This document shows, one piece after another, positions 49,351 through 57,177 of a stretch of DNA of 64,000 nucleotides. Origin of the DNA: Chromatium okenii (lineage in GTDB: Bacteria > Pseudomonadota > Gammaproteobacteria > Chromatiales > Chromatiaceae); assembly GCF_002958735.1 (NCBI RefSeq), contig NZ_PPGH01000035.1, positions 274,001 through 338,000 on the forward strand. Reading direction: 5' to 3'. The first letter of the stretch is position 1, and the number at the start of each line of letters is the position of its first letter. The notes under the pieces were generated by a model that was not told the DNA's origin, searched no databases, and saw only the letters and a program-made list of their open reading frames with translations. A program made the translations under genes and the position numbers.

Positions 49351-50553
49351 ATGCGCCAAATATCTTATGATTCATCTCAGTTTCCAAAAGCTCGTGTTTC
49401 TGCGTTGCCTGTTCCGTCATTCAATGCTTTTAGTTTTAATCCGCCTCCGGTCGCACTGGGAATTTTAACGCTCAATCACATTGTACATGTGCGCAGTGGA
49501 CGTTACGCGATTGCATTAGCACTTAAACAAGCTGGCATTGGCTGTGGAGATGGTGTTTTATTGCCGGCATATCACTGTCTTGCAATGGTTGAACCATTAC
49601 TTTTAGCTGGCATCAACCCAATATACTATCCAATCAATGCTGATTTATCAATTAACCTGAGTGAAATCGAAAAACGAGCAGCAGAAGTAAAAGCAATTAT
49701 TGTGGTGCATTACTTTGGGTTTCCACAAGATTTTAGACCTATTCGCAATTTAGCTGATCGTTTGGGTTTAATTTTAATTGAAGATTGCGCCCATGCTTGT
49801 TTTGGTAAAGTTAACGATTTAGCAGTCGGCAGCTTGGGCGATTACGCGATTGCCAGCACCATGAAATTTTATCCAATTGGTCATGGTGGAGTTGTTGCCT
49901 CATCTCGTCATCCGCTGGTAAGTCTCAATTTAATTGATCCTCCGCTCAAGATTGAGATAAAAACAGCAATCAATTTATTGGAAGAAGCTAACGAATATGG
50001 AAGACTAGGGTTGTTATCTGGATTATTTAACGTTTTGATAAAAACCAAGAATTACTTAACACAAGTTAAACACCATGTTAGTAATTTTAAATCGAGACAA
50101 ACAGAAAGCACTTCAGAAAAAATACCAGAATACGCGATGGATTTGTACCTGCTTGACTGGAAAAGTTCTCGTGTGAGTCAGTTTTTATTACAGCATACGC
50201 ACACACGGAAGCTAGTTAAAACACGACAAAGTTATTACAGAATGTTTTTGGATGTTTTGTCGAATAGAAATGATTGCCGTCCACTTTTTCCAATACTGTC
50301 GATTGATGTTGTTCCGCAAGTTTTCCCTTTATACGTCAATCAGAGCTTGCTAGTATTTGTTAAATTAAAAAGCCAAGGAGTTCCCATCATTCGCTTTGGT
50401 GAATTCCTTGATGAAAAAATTACCAATGATTTTTGTTCAGTTAGTATTGATTACTCAGAGCATGTTTTACAATTTCCTTGTCACCAAACCTTAAAAGTTG
50501 ATGAAGTTCAGTGGATTATTGAACATCTAATTTGTGCCTTAAACGAAATTTAG
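49351..50553 (+). CDS. DegT/DnrJ/EryC1/StrS-family aminotransferase
   Basis: 400 residues. A PLP-dependent fold is suggested by SGRYAIALALKQAGIGCGDG, then VLLPAYHCLAMVEPLLLAGI, the Asp in LILIEDCAHACFG that binds the pyridine nitrogen, and the probable Schiff-base Lys in IASTMKFYPIGHGG. Family members aminate nucleotide sugars. Base composition is lower in GC than the core genes around it. It is followed by three FemAB/GNAT-like genes on the same strand, which suggests a glycan or surface-polymer pathway, but the substrate is unknown. Confidence 0.8.
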   Translation: MRQISYDSSQFPKARVSALPVPSFNAFSFNPPPVALGILTLNHIVHVRSGRYAIALALKQAGIGCGDGVLLPAYHCLAMVEPLLLAGINPIYYPINADLSINLSEIEKRAAEVKAIIVVHYFGFPQDFRPIRNLADRLGLILIEDCAHACFGKVNDLAVGSLGDYAIASTMKFYPIGHGGVVASSRHPLVSLNLIDPPLKIEIKTAINLLEEANEYGRLGLLSGLFNVLIKTKNYLTQVKHHVSNFKSRQTESTSEKIPEYAMDLYLLDWKSSRVSQFLLQHTHTRKLVKTRQSYYRMFLDVLSNRNDCRPLFPILSIDVVPQVFPLYVNQSLLVFVKLKSQGVPIIRFGEFLDEKITNDFCSVSIDYSEHVLQFPCHQTLKVDEVQWIIEHLICALNEI

Positions 50554-50591
50554 ACATGTGAAAATTTCATGTGTAATAGAGGAAACATAGA

Positions 50592-51583
50592 ATGTTGAAA
50601 TGGGAACTATATCCAGCTCAAGATTTTGAAAAATATCGTGAGCAATGGGATGAACTTAACAAATTTTACTATGGATCAGCATTACTTGAATCGCGGTTTG
50701 TTGCGCTTTTGCTTCAGTATTTTGGAAATTCAAAAATTAAGTTAGCCATTGGTCAAAGTGATCAAAAAATTGTTGTTATGACATTGCTTGAACCGAATAC
50801 ATGGGGCACAGTTTGGACAACTTTTCAACCTGCTCAAGCGCCACTTGGTTTGTGGTTAATGTCACCTACATTAAATCAAGAACAAGCAATCCAATCATTA
50901 ATGAGTACTTTTTTTAGAACTGCTATATTATTCGGAATCACGCAACAAGACCCTATTTTCATATCAAGACCAAAACAAACTTTAAATCTTCATACAATCG
51001 ACTATATTTCTACAGCTCGAATACAAGTAAATGGCACTTTTGAAGATTATTGGTCTGTACGAGGCAAAAACTTACGTCACAATTTGAAGCGTCAGCGAAA
51101 TCGTTTAGAGCGCGAAGGAACTACGTTGCATCTTGATGTGGTCTATCAACCAGAAGCAATTGCTGAAGCACTTTCGGATTATGGTCGCCTCGAAAGCGCG
51201 GGCTGGAAAAATGTTTCTGGAACCGCAATATCTGAGCACAATACTCAGGGTGCTTTTTATCTGCAACTTCTAAAGACTTATGCAGAAACTGGTGATGCTT
51301 TTATCTACCGTTATTTTATAACAATCGCGTAGTAGCCTGTGATCTTTGTATTGTCGGTAACGGTATTATCAATTGGCTAAAAACGACTTATGATGAAAGC
51401 GAAACAACTTCTTCTCCGCGCACTTTTACGTCAAGATTCGTTTGAACAGATATTTCAAATCCGCATATCAATACCATCGAGTTTTATGGAAAAGTGATGG
51501 ATTGGCATACCAAATGGTCTGATGAAATCCGCACTATGTATCATGTTAATGTGTATCGTGGGCGGGCTGGCGAAGTTACATAA
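50592..51583 (+). CDS. FemAB/GNAT-like acyltransferase A (three frameshifts as read)
   Basis: About 331 residues once repaired near 51317 (one T), 51427 (two T) and 51459 (one A), all in homopolymer runs. The central region has SVRGKNLRHNLKRQRNRLER, and after it YGRLESAGWKNVSGTAISEH and QGAFYLQLLKTYAETGDAF, as in GNAT/FemAB-like (CelD/BcsL) proteins. Such enzymes add an acyl or aminoacyl group to polysaccharide or peptidoglycan precursors. It is paralogous to the next gene over its whole length. Low GC relative to neighbours. Confidence 0.7.
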
Positions 51584-51620
51584 AACCAAAACAAAGTTGA
51601 CAGTCTAAAATATGTGCTGG

Positions 51621-51670
51621 AAAGTATTATCTTTAACAGATGAGCAAAGTATTATCTTTAACAGATGAGC
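51621..51670 (+). repeat. 25-bp tandem duplication at the start of acyltransferase B
   Basis: The 25-base unit starting AAAGTATTATCTTTAACAGA occurs twice in direct contact (51621-51645 and 51646-51670). It changes the reading frame between an upstream ATG (51612) and the body of the next gene, so translation must now start at the ATG that the duplication itself supplies (51640). Confidence 0.9.
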
Positions 51671-52657
51671 TAGGAGTTTATCGCCAAGATTGGAATCGTC
51701 TAAACATTGATTTATATCAAGGACAACCATTTTTTGATAGCCGTTTTGTTGAACCCGCATTGAAGTATTTTGCAACAGGAAAAGAACGTCTCTGTGTTCA
51801 TTCGCACAAAGGAAAAATTGACGGTCTTTTAATTTTGACCCCGCGTCGCACTGGTGTTTGGAGTCTTTTCGCACCATCACAAGCACAAATCGTTCCAATT
51901 TTATTGAAAGATGACACTATTTTACCCTCACTCTTTACATCACTTCCTAATTTTTCTTTAAGTCTCGAATTCCTCAATCAAGACCCTTTGTTAACACCAA
52001 TACAAGCTAATTCTAATCAACTTACAATTACAAGAGAACCACATGCGTTAACTATTGCTATAAAAATAACAGATAATTTTGAGAGTATTGGTCATCCAGA
52101 TCAAAAAAACTGCAAAAAAATTACGGTCGCTATTTTCGGCGTTTGCAAAAAAAATCGTTATCTATGCGCATGGAATGTCGCGAAGGAATCTAGCCAAATC
52201 AGCGAAGCAGTCATTCGATATGGAGTTAGAATCACAGGGTTGGAAAGGTCTTCAAGGAACTTCAATTCACGCGAATAATATACAGGGCGCCTTTTATGCT
52301 CAGTTAATGAAAGAATTTGCAGTTTCTGGCAACGCATCTGTTTATGAACTTTATTTTAACGATACGCTCGTTGCTTCACGTTTATGTATATTTAATTCAG
52401 AAATGCTGATTATATTAAAAACAACCTACGCTGAAGAATTTTCAGAATATGCTCCTGGAAGACTGTTGCTATATGCGGTGATAGAACGGGAGTTTGCACA
52501 AAAGCGCGTTAAAAAAATAGAGTTCTACACCAATGCAAATCAAGATCAAATTAGCTGGAGTACAGAACAACGTTATATTCAACACATCACATTATTTCGT
52601 CACTCTTTACTAAAAAAAGCGTATCAAGCAAAAAATGTAATACGTGGAAAAATCTAA
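51640..52657 (+). CDS. FemAB/GNAT-like acyltransferase B (two frameshifts as read)
   Basis: About 339 residues once one base is added near 52086 and one near 52187. It aligns with the preceding acyltransferase: the repaired text has SRSKKLQKNYGRYFRRLQKK, then LESQGWKGLQGTSIHANNIQ and GAFYAQLMKEFAVSGNASVY. The ATG used (51640) lies in a 25-bp tandem duplication; an older start at 51612 (MCWKVLSLTDEL) is now out of frame. Function as for the paralogue: acyl transfer to an unidentified envelope or polysaccharide acceptor. Confidence 0.65.
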
Positions 52658-52668
52658 GAGTAATTAGC

Positions 52669-53745
52669 GTGTTTGCACAATTCAGCAGCACATTTTTAAA
52701 TACACCTGTTAATTTGCCAGATCAAGCACAGCAAATCCTCAATGACCACGAAAAAAGAAGTTTTGACCTTGGATTTGACTGGCTCAAACTGTTAGTAGAA
52801 GTAGCTTTAGATGTTGATGACCATATCCGAATCTATTTAGTAAAAGAAAATGTTGATAATACTCAATTGATATTACCGCTGAAACACAAAACAGGAGCGC
52901 AAAACCTGTTTGCGTTAACCACTTTTTACACCTCACTTTATTCCCCAGCTATTATACAAACCAATGCAGTTTCAATCATGGTTAGTTGCTTCTCGGCAAT
53001 TCGTCATGAAATCCCTGCATGGCATTCACTGCGCTTGCAGCCATTAGCTCGTGACGCAGAATATACGCAGATCAAAACGGCATTACGTCAAGCCGGATGG
53101 TTGACCTTTGAATTTTTTTGTTTCGGCAATTGGTATCTTCCCATTTCAACTACCAATTATGATGCAATTTTTGCTAATTTTTCGTCACGGGTGAAAAGTA
53201 CGCTGAAAAGAAAACATAAGCAATTTTTAATGCATGGTCATGGTCATCTGACAATTATTACCAGAGACAAACATTTAGAGCAATTCATTCAGGATTATGT
53301 ACATGTTTATGCTTCAAGTTGGAAAAAACCCGAACCTTATCCAGAATTTATTCCAGCACTAATTCGGTTATGCGCACGACGCGGCTGGTTGCGCTTGGGA
53401 TTGGCTTATATTAATGGAGAAGTTGCTGCTGCGCAGATTTGGATTGTTTGTTATGGACGTGCTGCAATTTATAAGTTGGCTTATGATGCACGATTTGAGC
53501 ACTATTCAGTCGGTACGTTATTAACCGACCATCTAATGCGCCATGTGATTGAAGTCGATCAAGTCAAAGAGATTGATTATCTTATTGGTGATGATCCATA
53601 CAAACGCGACTGGATGACTCATCGTCGTGAACGCTGGGGATTGATCGCCTATAATCCACGTACCATTTCAGGATTATTTGGTGCAATGAAACAGTTCACT
53701 GTTGATTCTGCAAAAAAACTGTATTTTTGGTTAAAGCGCAATTAA
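52669..53745 (+). CDS. FemAB/GNAT-like acyltransferase C
   Basis: 358 residues from a GTG, 11 bases after the previous stop. The fold is of the GNAT/FemAB (CelD/BcsL) type: FSSRVKSTLKRKHKQFLMHG, then YVHVYASSWKKPEPYPEFIP, WLRLGLAYINGEVAAAQIWI, and AIYKLAYDARFEHYSVGTLL. It ends in a DYLIGDDPYKRDWMTHRRER segment seen in many such proteins encoded in polysaccharide loci. It is intact, unlike the two before it, and more distantly related to them. Confidence 0.75.
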   Translation: MFAQFSSTFLNTPVNLPDQAQQILNDHEKRSFDLGFDWLKLLVEVALDVDDHIRIYLVKENVDNTQLILPLKHKTGAQNLFALTTFYTSLYSPAIIQTNAVSIMVSCFSAIRHEIPAWHSLRLQPLARDAEYTQIKTALRQAGWLTFEFFCFGNWYLPISTTNYDAIFANFSSRVKSTLKRKHKQFLMHGHGHLTIITRDKHLEQFIQDYVHVYASSWKKPEPYPEFIPALIRLCARRGWLRLGLAYINGEVAAAQIWIVCYGRAAIYKLAYDARFEHYSVGTLLTDHLMRHVIEVDQVKEIDYLIGDDPYKRDWMTHRRERWGLIAYNPRTISGLFGAMKQFTVDSAKKLYFWLKRN

Positions 53746-53867
53746 AAATAGCAGTTTACTGTATTACAAATTGTTACGAAATTAGACGCGATAAATACTA
53801 AAAACATTTCAGTGAAAGTGATTCACTGCTGCCATATCATTAGCACTTGCATTTTAATTTGAAATTT

Positions 53868-54803
53868 ATGAGATTGATTCGAGGCTTACACAATTTGCGC
53901 TCCACTGATTGCGGCTGTGTCGCCACTATCGGCAATTTCGATGGTGTGCATTTAGGACACCGCGCTGTGTTCAAACGTCTGCTGGCACGAGGGCGCGAAC
54001 TCAGTTTGCCTGCGACCGTGATCACTTTTGAGCCGCAACCGTTAGAATTTTTTAATCCAACTGCTGCACCAGCGCGATTAACTCGTTTGCGCGAAAAGCT
54101 AGCGGCAATAAATCACAACGGCATTGAGCGCGTCATGTTATTGGAATTTAATCCAAAATTGGCTGCGTTACCGGCGAGGGATTTCGTCCAGCAATTGTTG
54201 ATTGATGGGCTGGGAGTGCGGTTTTTGCTGGTTGGCGATGATTTTCGATTTGGTCATAAACGCAGCGGTGATTACGCGCTGTTGCAGACGATGGGTGCAG
54301 CGGAAGATGCTGATTTTACAGTTGAAAATCTTCACACCGTCACCCATAACGACGCACGCATCAGTAGCACCCGTGTGCGCGAGGCGTTGGCGCAGGGCGA
54401 TTTTACGCAGGCACAGCATTTGCTTGGGCGGGCATATCAGATAGCGGGACGGGTTGCTTACGGCGAACAGCGCGGGCGAACGATTGGTTTTCCTACGATA
54501 AACATAAACTTACATCGTCGTTTTAGTCCGCTGCGGGGTGTTTATGCAGTGGTCGTGCACGGGCTGGGCGAGCTGCCACATCCCGGCGTTGCCAACATCG
54601 GCAACCGTCCGACCATCAGCGGGCGCGATGATCGTCTCGAAGTGCATCTATTTGATTTTAATGAACAGCTTTATGGGCGACATTTAGCGGTGGAGTTTCG
54701 GCATAAGCTGCGCAACGAACAACGGTTTGAATCATTTGACGCGCTTAAACAACAAATTCAACAGGATGCAGCAGCGGCGCGAGCGTATTTGGGATTGAAT
54801 TAA
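53868..54803 (+). CDS. ribF: Bifunctional riboflavin kinase/FAD synthetase
   Basis: About 311 residues from the ATG at 53868 (MRLIRGLHNL). The N-terminal FAD synthetase domain has CVATIGNFDGVHLGHRAVFK, VLLVGDDFRFGHKRSGDY-like text and ISSTRVREALAQGDF. The C-terminal riboflavin kinase domain has GRTIGFPTININL, GVYAVVVHGLG, GVANIGNRPTI and the E-H-FDF segment. It makes FMN and then FAD. It usually precedes ileS in gammaproteobacteria, but not here. Confidence 0.95.
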   Translation: MRLIRGLHNLRSTDCGCVATIGNFDGVHLGHRAVFKRLLARGRELSLPATVITFEPQPLEFFNPTAAPARLTRLREKLAAINHNGIERVMLLEFNPKLAALPARDFVQQLLIDGLGVRFLLVGDDFRFGHKRSGDYALLQTMGAAEDADFTVENLHTVTHNDARISSTRVREALAQGDFTQAQHLLGRAYQIAGRVAYGEQRGRTIGFPTININLHRRFSPLRGVYAVVVHGLGELPHPGVANIGNRPTISGRDDRLEVHLFDFNEQLYGRHLAVEFRHKLRNEQRFESFDALKQQIQQDAAAARAYLGLN

Positions 54804-54921
54804 AGGTAGTGATCATATTAAGCAAATGTACCAATATAAAGACTGCGGATGACAATTTGTATTAAGCCCTAATAAAAGCATGATCTTCGATGAAAATAAA
54901 TCTTTGATTGAGCGATTTATT

Positions 54922-55329
54922 TTAGTTAGCATCCTGATTAAAAGCCTCGCAATAAATCTGATAATGCCGTGCAAAAAGTGTTTCTAATTCATCAATGACG
55001 ACTTCCGCATTTCGCCCTTGTAGTACATGTGCTGACATCAGTGTTGAAGTATCATTGAGCAAAGTTGAACGGTCGAGCATATAATACGCATTTGAGAGTC
55101 TTTTAATCGCACCAATCACGGTTTCAATTGCCGGACGTTCAATCTGTTGTGGAAGACTTAACGTTTGTGCTGCCATTGGCGTTGGAGCGCGTTGCACTAA
55201 AAATTCAGCAAAAGCCAGTAACGCATGACGATCAGTGGCTGTTAATTGCGCAAACAATTTGAGTAACTGCCGTTTTTCACTGAATTGAGGATGTTGCATG
55301 TGCATGGTTTTAATTATGGACGTTTGCAT
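54922..55329 (-). CDS. Conserved hypothetical protein downstream of the LysR gene
   Basis: Up to 135 residues; the start is uncertain because several ATGs lie in the first 12 codons (MQTSII, MHMQHP). Helical segments LTATDRHALLAFAEFLVQRA, then IETVIGAIKRLSNAYYMLDR and VVIDELETLFARHYQIYCEA make up the protein. I recall similar proteins after cbbR-like genes in sulfur-oxidising gammaproteobacteria. It overlaps the end of the LysR gene by 16 bases, so the two are probably cotranscribed. Function unknown. Confidence 0.65.
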   Translation of the reverse strand: MQTSIIKTMHMQHPQFSEKRQLLKLFAQLTATDRHALLAFAEFLVQRAPTPMAAQTLSLPQQIERPAIETVIGAIKRLSNAYYMLDRSTLLNDTSTLMSAHVLQGRNAEVVIDELETLFARHYQIYCEAFNQDAN

Positions 55330-56222
55330 TGGGAGCGACAGTAATCTCGCGCAAAATCAAGCAATTCTTCCATAACCCGTTGACGGAATTTTTGCTTTTG
55401 ATGAACGAATGAAAAGGGACGTTCTAACGGTGGAATCATTGGAATAGCAACGAGCGTACCGAGTTTTAATTCTTTTTGAATTGTCGTACTGGACACCACT
55501 GATACACCCATTCCTGCTTCTACCGCACCTTTAAGTGCCTCTGGGCTGCCTAATTCCATTGCAATTTTCAATGTAGAATAACCTTCCGGTTGATGTTGCA
55601 AATAATCGTTAATCACTTCACGTGTGCCCGAACCTTCTTCACGGCAAATAAATGGATATTCCAATAGATGTGCAAAGGTCACTTCTGATTGCGTTGCCAA
55701 TGAATGATTAGGGTGCATGATTGCTACTAAATGATCGAGTTTGCACACCTCAACCACCAGATTTTTGTTCGCCACTGGCGCTTCCACCACGCCCAAATCA
55801 ATCACATTATTTTCCACCATCGACACGATACCTTCGGTATTCGATACCTTGAGGTGAATCGATACTTCTGGATAATGCGCCCGAAAATCACCGAGCAGCG
55901 GCGGCAGCATGTATTCCGCAATGGTGGTGCTCGCGCCGATCGTTAACATGCCGCTAATTTGCCCAGTGATGCCGCGCACTGCATTTTCCATTTCCGCATA
56001 AATTTCAAAGATATGATCTGCTGCTTCACACACGGTACGCCCCGCTTCCGTGAGGCTGATGCGGTTATGTGTACGGTCAAACAGCCGGGTATTGAAATGC
56101 TCTTCAAGCTGGCGCACCTGAAATGTCACCGCTGGTTGGGTCATGTGCAGTGTTTGCGCGGCTTTAGTAAAACTCAGCAACCGTGCAACGGTATGAAAAA
56201 CTTGAAGTCTACGATCAGCCAT
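55314..56222 (-). CDS. LysR-family transcriptional regulator (CbbR-like)
   Basis: 302 residues. The N-terminal winged helix-turn-helix is typical: FHTVARLLSFTKAAQTLHMT, QPAVTFQVRQLEEHFNTRLF, DRTHNRISLTEAG. The effector-binding domain has LTIGASTTIAEYMLPPLLGD and MVENNVIDLGVVEAPVANKN. The TRxL-type pattern and the GSPEALKGAVEAGMGVSVVS end resemble CbbR/CysB-group regulators in autotrophs. The target genes are not obvious, since no cbb operon is in the window. Confidence 0.85.
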   Translation of the reverse strand: MADRRLQVFHTVARLLSFTKAAQTLHMTQPAVTFQVRQLEEHFNTRLFDRTHNRISLTEAGRTVCEAADHIFEIYAEMENAVRGITGQISGMLTIGASTTIAEYMLPPLLGDFRAHYPEVSIHLKVSNTEGIVSMVENNVIDLGVVEAPVANKNLVVEVCKLDHLVAIMHPNHSLATQSEVTFAHLLEYPFICREEGSGTREVINDYLQHQPEGYSTLKIAMELGSPEALKGAVEAGMGVSVVSSTTIQKELKLGTLVAIPMIPPLERPFSFVHQKQKFRQRVMEELLDFARDYCRSQCKRP

Positions 56223-56299
56223 CGAGAAACCGCTCTAAACGAGATACCGATATAGAAAGAACTTATATCATAGACTGAAAGCATCCCACTGACGCGCCA

Positions 56300-56623
56300 T
56301 TAACGTCCTCGCGGCGCAGATTCTAAACTGGTCAACGGCGAGCGATCTTGTTTGAAATCGCTGCGCAACCGTTTTAACAAACGCATTCGCTCCGTAGCGT
56401 TGCTCACCATCAGCGCCGTAAATGCTGCTCGCCAATGCGCAAAATACTTCCGATCAGTCGCCGATTCGGTGTAAAGCATCACCGCCGTGCAGTAGTCGGT
56501 TGCTCGCAGATATTCTTTAAATGGGCTGTCGGTCGGCACGAGAAATTGCGCTACCAAGTCATGTGCTCGCGGTGATGCCGTCAGCGGCTCTGGTGGTCGC
56601 GCTGGTGTCATCGGTTTTTCCAT
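56300..56623 (-). CDS. Hypothetical protein after the DUF2939 gene
   Basis: About 107 residues from the ATG at 56623, one base after the previous stop. The sequence is mostly helical: SPRAHDLVAQFLVPTDSPFK, EYLRATDYCTAVMLYTESAT, DRKYFAHWRAAFTALMVSNA. I recognise no domain. It is probably cotranscribed with the DUF2939 and ABC-F genes. Confidence 0.6.
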   Translation of the reverse strand: MEKPMTPARPPEPLTASPRAHDLVAQFLVPTDSPFKEYLRATDYCTAVMLYTESATDRKYFAHWRAAFTALMVSNATERMRLLKRLRSDFKQDRSPLTSLESAPRGR

Positions 56624-56624
56624 G

Positions 56625-57161
56625 TCAATAAGACAGCATGGCAACGCGCCAGCCATGCGTATCTAATTGTAATCCCAGTATCAATGGCGGCATTTTTTCA
56701 CTCACGATCTGCACTTGAAACGTGCGCCAATTGACGAAACTGCTCGCCGTCAACGCCGGTAAAAATCCTCCTTCCGTCGTCATTCGCGCTTGTAGCTGCT
56801 CGCGTATCCACTCGCGGGTGATTAATTTCTCCAGTACAGCAACGCCGTGATAACGAATTCCTGCGCCTAACCAATTGATAAAATTGTCTGAAATCTCGGC
56901 GATGGGACTGGTTTCATCTTTATTGAGCCGCCGTCGAATTGCGTCACGCACTGCGTCCACATCAATCAACGCAGTCAATGTCACCTGCTCATTGTGCAAT
57001 AGTGCCTGATTCAGTTGCCACAGCGTCACATAAGGCCAGCTCCCATAACCCAACGCCAGCAACAATGCCAACACAATCAACCACTTCTTTGATTGGCATT
57101 TACATTGCCACCAGCGCGGAAGGTGTTCCCAAGTTGAGCGGCGAGCGAACTGGCGCATTAG
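56625..57161 (-). CDS. DUF2939 domain-containing membrane-anchored protein
   Basis: About 178 residues from the ATG at 57161, chosen because GGTGG lies just before it and it follows the ABC-F stop by 16 bases. One N-terminal transmembrane segment (KKWLIVLALLLALGYGSWPY) is followed by YVTLWQLNQALLHNEQVTLT and IDVDAVRDAIRRRLN, the DUF2939 pattern. The rest would lie in the periplasm. Function unknown. Confidence 0.7.
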   Translation of the reverse strand, partial: LMRQFARRSTWEHLPRWWQCKCQSKKWLIVLALLLALGYGSWPYVTLWQLNQALLHNEQVTLTALIDVDAVRDAIRRRLNKDETSPIAEISDNFINWLGAGIRYHGVAVLEKLITREWIREQLQARMTTEGGFLPALTASSFVNWRTFQVQIVSEKMPPLILGLQLDTHGWRVAMLSY

Positions 57162-57177
57162 CACCACCTGCGATTTT

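Noticed and set aside
52140..52260. Third frameshift in acyltransferase B (a short stretch reading SSQISEAVIRYG)
   Set aside because: Alignment with acyltransferase A fits better with a direct one-base repair near 52187; the stretch is a chance frame.
49351..53745. Genomic island bounded by attachment sites
   Set aside because: Lower GC is apparent, but I found no integrase, tRNA edge or direct-repeat boundary.
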